NCBI GenBank assembly: GCA_027943245.1
Contig: JANDJZ010000116.1
Coordinates: forward strand, 1 to 64,000
DNA length: 64,000 nt
From: Acanthamoeba sp. SK_2022b
Lineage: Eukaryota; Discosea; Longamoebia; Acanthamoebidae
Direction: 5' to 3'
The notes below the pieces were generated by a model. The model did no database searches. It saw only the letters and a program-made list of their open reading frames with translations, and had not been told where the DNA came from. Numbering within the stretch: position 1 is the stretch's first letter; each line of letters opens with the position of its first letter. This document shows positions 24,291 to 37,100 of the stretch, one piece after another. The translations under genes and the position numbers were made by a program.

Positions 24291-25794
24291 TTAAGATGGC
24301 GGCCGACGCTTGCCGGCCCGGCGGTCGAGCGCGTCGTACTGCCATTGGGAGTAGCGTTGCATGTACTCGGGCAGCACGTCTATTTTGATGTCGGTCCAGC
24401 TCTTCTTGTGGAACACCGTCTCCAATGGGTGCATGTCTGTAGGAGGTGGCCATGACGATGATAACCAAATGAGTGCCTAGGCGACAATGATCACAACGGA
24501 CACCGGAGCGCGTACTGATGCCCTGATAGGCGCGGGCTCGTGTCGGGTGCTTGTTGCTGTTGCAACCCCAGTTGGCGGTGTCGGTCCAATCGACGCCCTG
24601 GTACTTGAGCTGCAGCGTGTCCAGCGAATAGTTGGCGCCCAACACGGCGCGCGACATGCCATACTCGCCCTTCGCCATTGGACGCAGTATAAGCAATCCA
24701 CCAGCGGAAAAGGGAGAGGAGGGGGGGTGAGTGTGGATTTACGTTGACAATGACGTCGACCTTGTTGTCGAAGCAATCGAACACGCCGTGCTTGAGGCCC
24801 AACCGGATGCCGATGTGATCGGTGGCCCAAGCGAATCCCTCAATGCGCGGCCCCCAGCCACCCAGATCCGTCTTGGGCAAGCACACGATCGAGGTGCCCA
24901 CTTGTTGTTTTTGCAACGTTGGAGGAGTAACAACGCCTTGAGCGCAATTGCACGCGTCACGATTCAAAGCAAGGTCGGGAAGAGGGGTTGTACCTTGCTT
25001 CACGCGCTCATTGACGCGACTGGTGAAGATGGTGGACCAGTGGACGTGGGACGGCCAGTAGGCAGGCAGGTAGGGTCCCTTCACGCTCGAGTTGCTGACA
25101 GCAAGGATGAGAAAACGAAGACGACAAAGAACGAAGCCAAAGAACGAAGACGACAAAAGAGCAATCAAAGCACGAAGACAGTCGCAAAAGGGAGCACGAC
25201 GTACAGGATGACATAGCGCCGGAACGTGGGCAGGCGGAGTGAGGGATCGCGGAGGGCTTCGCCTACGGCCCCAAAGTCGAAGCAGGTGTTGTCCCGCTTC
25301 CACACGTTGACGTGGGGCGGCACGTCGACGGTTAAGGTGTGGCCCTGCACGATGAGGAGGTACTCCACACCGTCCCGCTGGCTGTCCTCGGCCGAGCCCA
25401 CGCCGGCCCGCAGGAAGTAGCGTAGGTTCTCGGCATATACGGCATCGCGCTCCCAGTACACGTAGGCCACGAGGGTGGAGTTGATTGGTGGCTCGCTCAG
25501 TGTAGGATTTGTGTTGCTATCATCAATCTCCTCTGTACCGTGCTTCGCATTTCCTGTCTTCTTCCTTGGCCAAGTCGTGATGACCTTTACCGTGGCACCT
25601 CCGTCTTGCTGGTCTGTCTTTTCGCTGTCGCGCGGAGAATCTGTGTGCGTGGCGTCGGCGAGGTTGGCGTGGAGGAGGTCGGAGGGAGAGATATCGAGGT
25701 TTGGGGGCTGCAAGGAAGGGACAAGCAGGTAGACGAGAAGAAGCGAAACTGAAGCCACAGCCACTAACCCATACAGTGGCTGTAACTGCACCAT
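24291..25794 (-). CDS. Type II membrane glycosyltransferase-like protein
   Basis: Five exons (25794-25205, 25094-24994, 24900-24743, 24669-24516, 24436-24291) give 382 residues in frame. A short cytosolic end precedes one N-terminal span (LVAVASVSLLLVYLLV), then a Ser/Thr/Asp-rich stem. The lumenal domain has NSTLVAYVYWERDAVYAENL, VEYLLIVQGHTL, NTCFDFGAVGEAL, NSSVKGPYLPAYW, CLPKTDLGGWGPRIEGFAWA, AVLGANYSLDTLQLKYQGVDW and MHPLETVFHKKSW. These blocks resemble a protist/algal/plant family annotated as putative Golgi glycosyltransferases; I could not place it in a CAZy family, and no classic DXD is obvious. The start is the ATG at 25794. It is divergent from receptor 1. Confidence 0.6.
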
Positions 25795-26243
25795 GGCCAA
25801 AGAACGAAGAAAACTTGGTTGGTCTGTTTCTTCGCTGTTTTAATTTTCTTGTCCATTTTCCTTTCTGTGTGGATAGAGAGAGTATCACAAAAATAATCAA
25901 GAATAAGAACAATATAATTACCTAAATGTTCCACCCCGCAGAAAGAGGACCAGGCATGAGACACCTTTTTATGAGAGGTTGGGTCACGGTGGCAGAGCCT
26001 ATGCGGACGCTCTGAAACCTCCGCGGCCAGTGTTCGCGCCGTGTCATTCGTCAAGTTCAGTCGCAGCTCCCTGTCTCCTGGTACCAGGAATAGCTCCACC
26101 ACCAATTGCAGGGGGACCAAAGCGAGTGCGGCTACCCGCCTTTTAACCTCTTCTCACTTGCCTGTCCTTCTCAGCACCTACTTCACCTCGACTAACACAA
26201 ACCCATTGCTTTCTTCTTTGTACCACCACTCTTACCTCGTTGC
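25795..26243. promoter_or_regulatory. Divergent promoter region between glycosyltransferase-like gene and receptor 1
   Basis: Two genes start outward from this 449-base interval. A pyrimidine-rich stretch (about 26140-26235) precedes the receptor start. No clear TATA box was found. No coding potential is credible here. Confidence 0.4.
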
Positions 26244-26260
26244 ATGACGGTCATGCAACG
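26238..26260 (+). promoter_or_regulatory. Perfect hairpin spanning the receptor 1 start codons
   Basis: Arms CGTTGCATGA and TCATGCAACG around loop CGG form a perfect 10-bp stem. Both candidate ATGs (26244 and 26253) lie in the stem. The tandem paralogue at 34171 has no such structure. Confidence 0.55.
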
Positions 26261-27828
26261 CCACCACAAAACCCTACCTCTCTTGCTTTTCATTGGACTG
26301 CTGGTAGTGCTTCTTCAGCCTGGTTCTGGTGCGACCTACGTTGCTCCTCATTCCACCTCTGCTTGATTACATGCACAGACCCTTCAGACTGACTCTTCCT
26401 TCTGTGGCGGTGTGACACTTTCAAAGCAGCAAACATCTTCAGCAAGGAGATCTACGGCCAGGGCGACGCTGATGTGGCTGCCCTCTTCTCCGCCTGGAGC
26501 GATGCCTACCGCGCCTCGCGCGACGACCTCACTCTTATCTTCGACGTGGCGCCCGCCGAAGAAGCCCTCGCCGCCATCCAGGCAGGCACGAGCGACTTCA
26601 TCAACCTCGACGCGGCGGTCGAGTACGACGACCCGGACTCGATCGCGCAGTATGGGTCCATGTTCCAGGTGCCCATCGCGGCGCAGGGCATCGTGTGGGT
26701 GTACAACCTGGGGAGCGGGTTCAACGCGAGCGTCGACGGCGCCTTGGTGCTCGATCTCAAGGCTCTCGCCGATGTACCTCCTTTCTTCCCCCCTTCCTTC
26801 ATTTGTGGTGTTGCTGCCCTCCGATCGCCTGCGTGGTGGAAAGGGCGTCTTTTTTCCATTTTTTGATCTGGTAGTATTTTTTTGCTTTTTTTTGATTCGT
26901 GTGTCCAGTTCCCCATTTGTTGTGCTCGTTGCAGTGTGCCCGCGCCGGGTAAAATTGTCATTCCTATTAAGCTCCATATGTGTTTCCCTTTCCTTCAATC
27001 GGTTTTTTTAAAGCCAAGCTTCCTGTATCACTGAGTTTCCGTGGTCTGACATGCGACTGGGGCCAGATACTGATGGGCAACATCACGATGTGGACCGACC
27101 CGTACCTGGTCTCCCTCAACCCGCACCTCGCCAGCGCCAACAAGCTGCCATCACTCAACATCTCTCTCTCCTTCATCGACGGCGATGGCCTCGACCTTTC
27201 GGAACCTCTCAAGCGCGCCCTCCCGCCTCTCAACCCCGCCCTTGGGCCGGCGCTCGACGCCGTTGGTGGCAGCTTCAGCGGGCTGCCTCCAGCTTTGGAC
27301 GGCCACGCACGAGCCATCGCCGAGCAGGAGGCGCGGTTGGCATTCGTGGCAGCAACCGAGGGGAGTCTCACGTATGTGGGTTCAGCCGATGCCCTTCGAG
27401 CCGGCCTCACATGCGCGAGCATCGTCAACAACGCGGGCAACCCGATTGTGCCCTCGACCACTAGGCACACCTCCTCCGGCGCCTTTCTTGGTTGTACGAT
27501 ACTGGAGTCTCACACAGCGGGTCGGGTGTGAGCAGTGTGGCGGCGGCGGTGGCCGACTTTGCCGAAGACTTCATCTCGGGCAACGTGGTGATCGATATCT
27601 ACGATGCGCCGGGCAACGAGTCATACCCGCTGGCCTATATCAGCTTCATCTCCATCCCGAGGAACATCACGTTGGCCGACTGCTCGCCCGTGGTCGACCT
27701 GCTCACCTTCTTCAGCTGGACCCAGACCAACCAGAGAGCGCTGGACATTTTGACGCAGCTGTCCTACGTTTCCTTTGTACGTTCATTATTTTTCAAGTTT
27801 TACCATCCATTCTTTACTTTTCTTAATT

Positions 27829-27859
<31 letters not shown>

Positions 27860-30800
27860 TAAAATATCAGCCTAATTTTTGGAGCTAGGGCGATGGAGGC
27901 AGGAAGAACATGATCGACACGCTGGCCGAGGTGGAATGCAACGGCGAGCAGGCATTCGACCTCTCCGTGCTCATCGGCATCGGCGCGCCCCTCGCCGAGT
28001 TCGCCATATGGGCCACTGACTACTCGAGCGACGACGACGACGATAAGCTGCACTACTACTTTGCCTCGACCGAGGACCCGACCGTGGAGGCGGCGCGCGA
28101 GCTCGTCGACTTTGGCGTCACCACCATGGGCCTCAACACGACCGCCTTTCCCAACCTCACCATCCTCCCTTCGGCCGCCATCGGCCTCGTGCCTGCCTAC
28201 AACCTGCCCACTCTCCTCAACACCACCACCACCAACAGTCTGGTGCTAAGTCTCGAGGTGATCGGCGACATCTACCTGGGCCGTGTGACGCGGTGGAACG
28301 ACACCAAGATCAGGGAACTCAACGGGGAGCTGGTGGGAGCGGGGGTGGAGCTGCCGGAGGAGGAGATCGTGGTTCTGGTGCTGGAGGAGGAGAGGTCGGA
28401 GATCACGGAGCTTGTGCGGCGCACTCTGAGCCAGGTGGTCGACGGCTGGGACGCCGCCGTACGCCTCACCCCCCCCCCCCACAATCCTCCTTTAGAAGTT
28501 GTTGTTGACAATCTTGGGGGAGGAGAGCAGATGGGAAGCGGCACGAGTTTCCCAGTGGAGGAGCAACCCAACCGCACGATCAAGGTCACCACGGTGAGCC
28601 TGGCCCCCACGCTCAAGACCACGCCTTACGCCTTCACCATTTGGGTGCGTTGCCACCACTCGTCATCACCCTACGTTTTGAGTTGTGGTTGACAAAGTGG
28701 GGGACGTTGTACTGTGGGGGGGGGAATGATGAAGACGCCGTTTCAAGTGATCAACACCCGCACGGCTCAGGTGGCGCGGCTTGCCAATCGCGACGGTTCC
28801 GTGGTGTCACCGTCGCAGGAAGCCGTCGCTGCGGCCCTCGGTGACTACACCGTAGAGAACTTCATCACGACATCGACCGTTGCGTTTGCACCTATCCTCA
28901 ACTGTACGAGCGCACACATGTCCCACACGGTGTGCTGCGGCCCGCTAACTGATGTGAAATTGTATTTCTTTTTTTTTTTCCTATTGGTTGGTGGCCTTGC
29001 GCAGCGGAAGCAGAAGGCAGCTGGCCGATGGTTGCGTGGGCGTCGTTTCTGATTCTCCCCGATCAGGACAACTGCAACAAGCTGCGTGGCCTCGTCGAGT
29101 TCGTGTTCTGGGCACAGACCAGCGATGACGCCAATGACGGCCTCACCCGGTACCATATCGATCGCCAATCAAACAAAAGAGGTCTCTCTATTGGTGGTAG
29201 CTCACTACATCGAGAACTTACACAGAACGTTTGGAGTGAGCGCCAACCAAGTCGACGCCGTGCGGAGGCATGTCTTCCTCCAGTTGGAGCGGCTCACGTG
29301 CGACGGCGAGCTGGTGGTGCCGGTTCAGGAGTGCCTCATCAACGGCACGCTGTGCTCCGACCGCGGCACGTGCAGCGAGGAGCTGGGCAAGTGCATCTGC
29401 CTGTCGGGCTTCACGGGCGATCGGTGCCAGGTGGTGGAGTCGTCGTCCGACGGCTTGGTCATCGGCCTCGGTACACGCGTGTGCTTGTGCAAATCATGTG
29501 GCGGTGGTGGTGATGACGTTGACGATGTTGTTGGCGCAATCTACACGGGGGGTGGGTGAGGACATGCAGGGGTGGGACTGGCGGTGGGGCTGGCGGTGGC
29601 GTGCTTGGTGCTGTGCCTGCTGGTGGCGCTTGTGGCACTGGCGGCGAGGAGGAAGAGGGTGGAGAGGGACGAATGGGAGGTGGACCTGGAGCACGAGATC
29701 GAGCTGGGCGCCGTGCTGGGCACGGGCGGGTTCGGCGAGGTCTATCGAGCCACGTGGAAGGGCACCGAGGTGGCCGTGAAGAAGATGGTCGTCTCGTCTT
29801 CATCATCGTCTTCTTCGGATCGCAACACCAAGGAGATGGAGAAGAACTTCCGCGACGAGGTGACCCCCTTCAACCTGCAACTTCAAGTTTACATGGTTGG
29901 CTTACCAACAACAACCAACAACAACCAACAACCAACAACGGAACAGGTGCGAGTGATGACAACGTTGCGACATCCGAACGTGGTGCTGTTCATGGCGGCG
30001 TGCACCAAGGCGCCCAACATGTGCATCGTCATGGAGTTCATGAGCCTCGGCTCCCTCTACGAGGTGCGTTTCTAGAGTTGTCTAATCACCTCAACGTGGG
30101 GGTCGCCTTGCGCTCAGTAAATGAATGTCGACGTGGTGTGCAACGAGGACAGCTGCTGCACAACGAGCTGGTGCCAGAGATACCGGCGGAGCTCAGGTAC
30201 AAGATGGCATACCAGGCGGCCAAGGGCATGCACTTCCTGCATTCGTCGGGCATCGTCCACCGCGACCTCAAGTCGCTCAACCTCCTCCTCGACAACAAGT
30301 GGAATCTGAAGGTTTCCTCTCTGCCTTTTGCTTTTCCTCTTCTTTCTCTCTATCCGTCTCTCGTCTTCCTTGCCGCTGGACCATTCCAACCGATTGGTTT
30401 CCTCCATGGCAGGTGAGTGACTTTGGGTTGACCAAGTTCAAGGAGGACCTCAAGAAGGCCGGCACCGCCCAGCAGCAGCAGCAGCTACAGGGGAGCATCC
30501 ATTGGACGGCGCCAGAGGTCCTCAACGAGGTCGATTCGGCCGACCCCATCCTCGCCGACGTACTCGCTCCTCCCTACCACCACTGCACTGTCCCTATCCC
30601 TGCAGAGAGGAGGTCAATCGAGCACTGCTAATTACGGGTGGATGGGTAACGTTGGTTGCAGGTGTACTCGTTTGGGATCGTGTTGTGGGAGATGCTCACG
30701 CGAGAGCAGCCCTACCACGGCATGAGGTTCGCGCTCACGTTCGCGTGCACGATTCGCACAGCGCGCGATATTTAACATTCCGCGCATACCTACGCAGTCC

Positions 30801-33659
30801 GGCGGCAGTGGCGGTGGCGGTCATCCGCGACCGTCTGCGGCCACCGATGTCCGAAGAAGCCGACCAATCCGAATTCGCCGAGCTGGTCACCACGTGCTGG
30901 CATCAAGACCCCTCCATCCGGTAACCACTCCTCCCCTCCTCTATCCTTGACCGTTAGCGGCTAACGTCGCTGTCCTCTCCCATTGGTTACTAGCCCGACA
31001 TTCCTGGAGATCATGACCCGCCTCAGCGCCATGCTGGGCGACTCCAGCGTACGTGCCCCCCCCCCCAATCACCTTCACCGGTGGCCTGACAGAAGACGGC
31101 GTTGCTATGGTCGCGCTACCAGGGCTATCTGGCCACCAGGACATCCACGTCGTCCTCATCGAGCGGCAAGGGCGAGTGGTCGCTCCCGTCGTACGCTCTC
31201 TCTTTCTCTTCCCATAACCACATCGCGCGTGCTCCGTGCTGTGGAGGTTTTGGAACTCTGTCTAGAGGGGGGAGGTAGCTGATTGGTCTGCTGTGCACTG
31301 GTCGCGTTAGGTCGGCCACGGGCATGTCGCGGACGTCGTCCTCTGGTTCGTCGGCCCAGTCCTCCGGCCAACTCCACAACGCGGCAGCGGCCGGCGTGCG
31401 GCCCCCGGCAGGCGATAACGTGACGATCGTGTTCACGGACATCGCACGCGCCGCCTCCCTCTGGGAGTTCAACGCCGAGGCCATGCGCGACGCCACCCTC
31501 CTCCACAACCAGCTCCTCCGGTACCGCCTACCCCATTATTCTTTTATTTCTTTTTCTATTATTTTTTGTTTTTATTAGTTTATTTTTTCCTGTTCGCTGA
31601 TGATACAATCATTGGGGGCGTAATGTAGGGCGGTGCTGCAGGAGCATGGAGGCTATGAGGCGGCGGCGTTCATCATGCGCGACCGCAACAGCGGAGAGGG
31701 CTCCTTCTGCATGGCCTTTGCCGACGTGCGCAACTCCCTCGCCTGGTGCGCCGACGTCCAACAGCGCCTCCTCGGCCTCGACTGGCCCGCCGCGCTGCTG
31801 GCCCACGCCGGCGCCGGCGAGGAGTGGGGCCAAGCCGACGAGCGGGTGGTGTTCCGCGGACTGCGCGTGCGCATGGGCATGAACGTGGGGAGCGTGCGCA
31901 CGGTCAAGGATGCCATGACGCGCCGCGTCGAGTACGTCGGTCCCGCTGTGAACGCCGCGGCGCGCATCACGGCACTGGCCCACGGCGGCCAGGTGGTGCT
32001 GTCGCAGTCGACCATGGACCGACTGCACCACTTGACCGGCGGTAGCGGCGGCGATGACGCGGAGGAGCAGCATGGGGCCAAGGGGCGCAATAGGTTCCAC
32101 TGCCTGGGCCGGTTCGAAGTGCCTGATCAAACCTCCGGTACTGTCACAGCACAGGCCTGTGCTGCTCTCGAATGATGTCGACAGAATGTAGAGCAGGCAT
32201 GCTGACGTGGCTCTGTTTGGGGGGGGGCGAGCAGGGACGAGGCTTTACGAGTACAAGGTCGAGGGACTGGAGGCCCGCTTCTTTGGCGGCGTGTCCCAAT
32301 CGCGCCGCAACGTGAACGAGGAGGACGGCGCGCCGTGGGACGAGAGCGAGGAGCGCAGCGGCGGGAGCAGCCGGTACAACAGCGGGCGCCACGAAGGTGA
32401 TGAAGGCGAGGAGGGAGAGATGGCACTGCAGAACGCGGTGGGCGAGGGCATGATGTTCAAGGAGGACAACTTCCTCACCTCGGCCAACCTGTGCCGCTGG
32501 ATCATCGACTTCAACGACATCCAGCTCGGCAACCAGGTACCCTCCCCCCTCACACCCCACTCCCTGTTGGCCCAAACCTTGTGGATTCATTTTGTGTCGA
32601 CATGGTTGCTGGTGGGGGAGAGCAGGTGGGGATGGGCTCGTACGGGCTGGTGTTCAAGGGCCAGTGGAAGGGCGTCGAGGTGGCGGTCAAGCGCTTCGTG
32701 AAGCAGAAGCTCGACGAGCGGAGCATGCTCGAGTTACGCGCGGAGATGGCCTTCCTCTCCGAGCTTCACCACCCCAACATCGTCCTCTTCATCGGTTAGC
32801 GCCCCTCCCCTTTCACCCACCCATCTGCCCCGCCACCATCATTGTGACGACAGTGGATCCTCAATGTTGATGAATGCGCGCGGTTGTATCTCACATGCTT
32901 GTGCGTTGGGGGGGGGGGCGGAGCAGGAGCGTGCGTGAAGTCGCCCAATCTGTGCATCGTGACAGAGTTCGTCAAGCAGGGCTCCCTCCGCGACCTCCTC
33001 AACGCGAGTGGGGTGAAGCTGGAGTGGCGGCGGCGCATGAGCATGCTGCGGTCGGCAGCGGTGGGCATCAACTACCTCCACTCGCTTCAGCCCGTGATCG
33101 TCCATCGCGACCTCAAGCCCTCCAATCTCCTCGTACGCGCCTCTCCATTCTACTCGTCGTTGTCATCATCATCATCATCGTCATGTTGACGCCGGGCCGA
33201 GCCCATGCGATGATTGTTAAGGTGGACGAGAACTGGAACGTGAAGGTGGCCGACTTTGGCTTCGCTCGCATCAAGGAGGACAACGCGACGATGACCAGGT
33301 GCGGCACGCCGTGCTGGACGGCGCCAGAGATCATCCGCGGTGAGGGCCACTACTCGGAAAAGGCCGACGTGTACAGCTTCGGCATCATCATGTGGGAGGT
33401 GGTGACGAGGAAGCAGCCCTTCGCGGGCCTCAACTTCATGGGCGTGTCGTTGGACGTGCTCGAGGGCAAGCGGCCGCAGGTGCCGAGCGACTGTCCTCAC
33501 GCGGTGGCCAAGCTCATGGCCAAGTGCTGGCACGACAAGCCCGCCAAGCGACCCTCCATGGACGACGTCGTCGCCTTCTTCGACCGTCTATGCTCCTCTG
33601 CCGCTTCGAGTGCAGGGCACGGTGGCGTGAGCGACCTGGAGCTGGGCACCCCTGGTTGA
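26244..33659 (+). CDS. Receptor 1: two PstS-like modules, EGF, TM, TKL kinase, class III cyclase, TKL kinase
   Basis: The signal peptide is on 26253-26328 (LPLLLFIGLLVVLLQPGSG; ATG 26253 aligns with the paralogue, 26244 is nine bases upstream). PstS-like module 1 starts AANIFSKEIYGQGDADVAAL, continues ILMGNITMWTDPYLVSLNP, ends LLTFFSWTQTNQ. Module 2 starts LIGIGAPLAEFAIW, has ELVDFGVTTM and IYLGRVTRWNDTKIREL, ends LVEFVFWAQT. Then come EGF (CSDRGTCSEELGKCICLSGF), a span (GLAVGLAVACLVLCLLVALVAL), kinase 1 (GTGGFGEVY, VAVKK, HRDLKSLN, DFG, WTAPE), a cyclase (VTIVFTDIARA, RMGMNVG, EYVGPAVNAAARI) and kinase 2 (GMGSYGLVF, VAVKRF, HRDLKPSN, DFGFAR). Predicted: ligand-bound ectodomains drive two kinases and cyclic-nucleotide synthesis at the plasma membrane. 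One donor (27465) is GC, where the paralogue has GT. Confidence 0.85.
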
Positions 33660-33757
33660 CAGGCAACATACGCCGACCGGTGTTTGCTCGAAGCTACAGA
33701 CTTCATTATTCGGACTTGAGCGGGCATTTCTCTGCGTAGATACGCGCAGATAGAAAA

Positions 33758-33767
33758 AATAAATAAA
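33758..33767 (+). terminator. Overlapping AATAAA polyadenylation signals of receptor 1
   Basis: Two overlapping AATAAA hexamers about 100 bases after the receptor 1 stop. Confidence 0.5.
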
Positions 33768-34170
33768 AAAATAACGCCGTTATAATATTCCTATTGGAAC
33801 ACAAAGCCGTGTGTACCCGCAGCTGTTTCGTGCCATTTGCCACAAAGCCTAGCACGCCGCCTTAAAAGTAGTTGCTGTGTGATCTGTTATATCTCGGACC
33901 GATCTACGAAATCACGAGTTTCCCCGCACCGAATTACCAAGCACCCAAAAGTGGCGCATGTCTTTTATGGTCGCGATCTCTATTTTCGGCCTACACCCAC
34001 CAGCTCCCGCATCTGTGCTCGTCGTCCCCCATCTGGAACCCTCCTTACCTTTCCAAAGCCAACAAGAACACTTTCCCGGCCTATCACGCAGCAACTGCCT
34101 CCTCTTTTGTTGCTGGCGCTCAACCGTCTTTGTTTCTTAACTCAAACGCAAGCAACACAACGCCACCGCC
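33768..34170. promoter_or_regulatory. Region between the tandem receptors (receptor 2 promoter)
   Basis: About 400 bases with no gene. It must hold the receptor 2 promoter. No clear TATA box or homology to the region before receptor 1 was seen, apart from general C/T richness just before the start. Confidence 0.35.
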
Positions 34171-37100
34171 ATGCGCCTCCACAAGGCCGTGTCTTTCCTT
34201 CTCTTAGGCGTTCTGGTAATGCTTCTTCATACTGGTTCAGGTATGAGGCTTCTTCTGCTTTAGCCGTTTTATGTCTGTGTTGTTTTCTGTTGACCCTCGC
34301 CACCCCCGGCAACGACGGCTGCGGATCCAAAGCAGCAAACATCTTCAGCAAGGAGATATACGGCCAGGGCGACGCTGATGTGGCTGCCCTCTTCTCCGCC
34401 TGGAGCGATGCCTACCGCGCCTCGCGCGACGACGTCACCATCGTCTTCGACGTGGCACCTGCAGAGGAAGCCCTCGCCGCCATCCAGGCAGGCACGAGCG
34501 ACTTCATCAACCTCGACGCGGCGGTCGAGTACGACGACCCGGACTCGATCGCGCAGTACGGGTCCATGTTCCAGGTGCCCATCGCGGCGCAGGGCATCGT
34601 GTGGGTGTACAACCTGGGGAGCGGGTTCAACGCGAGCGTCGACGGCGCCTTGGTGCTCGATCTCAAGGCTCTCGCCGATGTACCACCCTTCCTCCTGCGC
34701 GAGTTGGGATACTCTTACTATCTCCCGAAAAGGAAACTAGTTTGCGTTGAAAATAGTTTTGCGTTGACTGCGCGGTGAGCACTCTTCCTGACCTGAGCGG
34801 TGTTCATGCTGGACAGATATTGATGGGTAACATCACGATGTGGACCGACTCGCACCTGGTCTCCCTCAACCCGCACCTCGCCAGCGCCAACAAGCTGCCA
34901 TCACTCAACATCTCTCTCGCCTTCATCGACGGCGATGGCCTCGACCTCTCGGAACCTCTCAAGCGCGCCCTCCCGCCTCTCAACCCCGCCCTTGGGCCGG
35001 CGCTCGACGCCGTTGGTGGCAGCTTCAGCGGGCTGCCGCCAGCGTTGAACGGCCACGCACGAGCCATCACCGAGCAGGAGGCGCGGTTGGCATTCGTGGC
35101 AGCGACAGAGGGGAGCCTCACCTATGTGGGCTCAGCAGATGCCCTTCGAGCAGGCCTCACATGCGCAAGCCTGGTTAACAGCGCCGGCAACATCGTTGCC
35201 CCCACGCAGGCTAGGTGCCTTCCTCCGTAACTTCAGCGTCGACGCTGTGGTCTAACTGCTTTCACCTTGGAATGTGGACAGCGTGGCGTCGGCGGTGGAC
35301 AACTTCAACGAGCAGTTGATTGCAGGTGATGTAGTGATCGACATCTTCGATGCGCCAGGCAACGAGTCTTATCCGCTGGCCTTCTTCAACTTCATCTCCT
35401 TTGGGAAAAATCTTACCACGAGCGACTGCTCGCCGATCGAAGATCTTCTCGCGTTCTTCAGCTGGACTCAGACCAACCAGGTTCACATAAGCCTTACTTT
35501 GAAGATGTGTGTCCTTGATGGGTTTCTAATATTCGTGTCCACCTCATGTGAAGCGAGCACTGGACCTGTTGAATGACCTGGGGTACTGCTCGATGGTACT
35601 CACCATACACGACACACGAAGGCGCGCTTATGTTGTTTCTCTAATGTGCATGTATACCAACCATACGCAGGGCGACAGCGGGAGGAAAGCCTTGATCGAC
35701 ACCTTGTATCAGGTCGAATGCAATGGCGCGCAGGCGTTTGACCTCTCCATACTCATCGGCATCGGCGCGCCCCTCGCCGAGTTTTCTCTCTGGACAAACG
35801 ACTACTCCAGTGGCGAAGCAGATGACAGGCTGCACTACTACTTTGCCTCGACCGAGGACCCGACTGTGGAGGCTGCGCGCGAGCTCGTCGACTTTGGCGT
35901 CACCACCATGGGCCTCAACACGACCGCCTTTCCCAACCTCACCATCCTCCCTTCGGCCGCCATCGGCCTCGTGCCTGCCTACAACCTGCCCACTCTCCTC
36001 AACACCACCACCACCAACAGTCTGGTGCTGAGCCTCGCGGTGATCGGCGACATCTACCTGGGCCGTGTGACGCGGTGGAACGACACCAAGATCAGGGAAC
36101 TCAACGGGGAGCTGGTGGGAGCGGGGGTGGAGCTGCCGGAGGAGGAGATCGTGGTGCTGGTGCTGGAGGAGGAGAGGTCGGAGATCACGGAGCTTGTGAG
36201 GCGCACTCTGAGCCAGGTGGTCGACGGCTGGGACGCCGCCGTACGCCTCACCCGCTCTGCTTCTCTCCGGCGCATGTGAGGAGCGGTTGTTGACGATCTT
36301 GGCGTGGCAATGGGTACTTGGGAGGAGTGCAGATGGGGAACGGGACGCGTTTTCCTGTGGAGGAGCAACCTAACCGCACGATCAAGGTCACCACGGTGAG
36401 CTTGACGCCCACGCTCAAGACCACGCCCTACGCCTTCACCTTTTGGGTGCGTAGCCACCACTCGCCTAGGCCTGTGGGTTTACCACGGTTGACTGACCGT
36501 TCACGAGAAGACGCCCATTCAAGTGATCGGCACTCGCACAGCGCGCATGGCACGGCTTGCCAATGGCGATGGCTCCATTGTGGCTCCTTCCAAAGCCGCC
36601 GTTGCCGCGGCCGCCGCGAGTGCCTTGTCCACCGGTTCTTCGGCAGTGATGTTCGAGCCCATCCTCAACTGTACTACCTTCTCCCAAACTCAAAAAAGAC
36701 GAACCCCACCGTTAACTTGTTAACCATGCGTTACGAACTACAGCACCAGCAGCGGGGAGCTGGCCAATTGTGGCCTGGGCTTCTGTGCTGCTGCCCAACA
36801 ATCTCAGTAATTGTTACAAGACGCGTGGCCTTGTAGAATTCCTAGATTGGACTCAGACCAGCAGCGATGCTCTTGACGACCAGGCTCGGTACTGGTTAAA
36901 CTGGCTTGTCCAAAAGAGTCCTCTCTCACCTCGTACCTCCGACAGAACCTTCGCTGTACTCTCCATTGAAGTAGCGCCGGCGAGAATTACAACGTTTAGG
37001 ATGCTGGAGCAGTTCCGTTGTGCCGGCCAATACGTGGTGCCGTTGCAGAAGTGCTTCATCAACGGCACGCTGTGCTCCAATCAGGGCACCTGTGCTCAGG

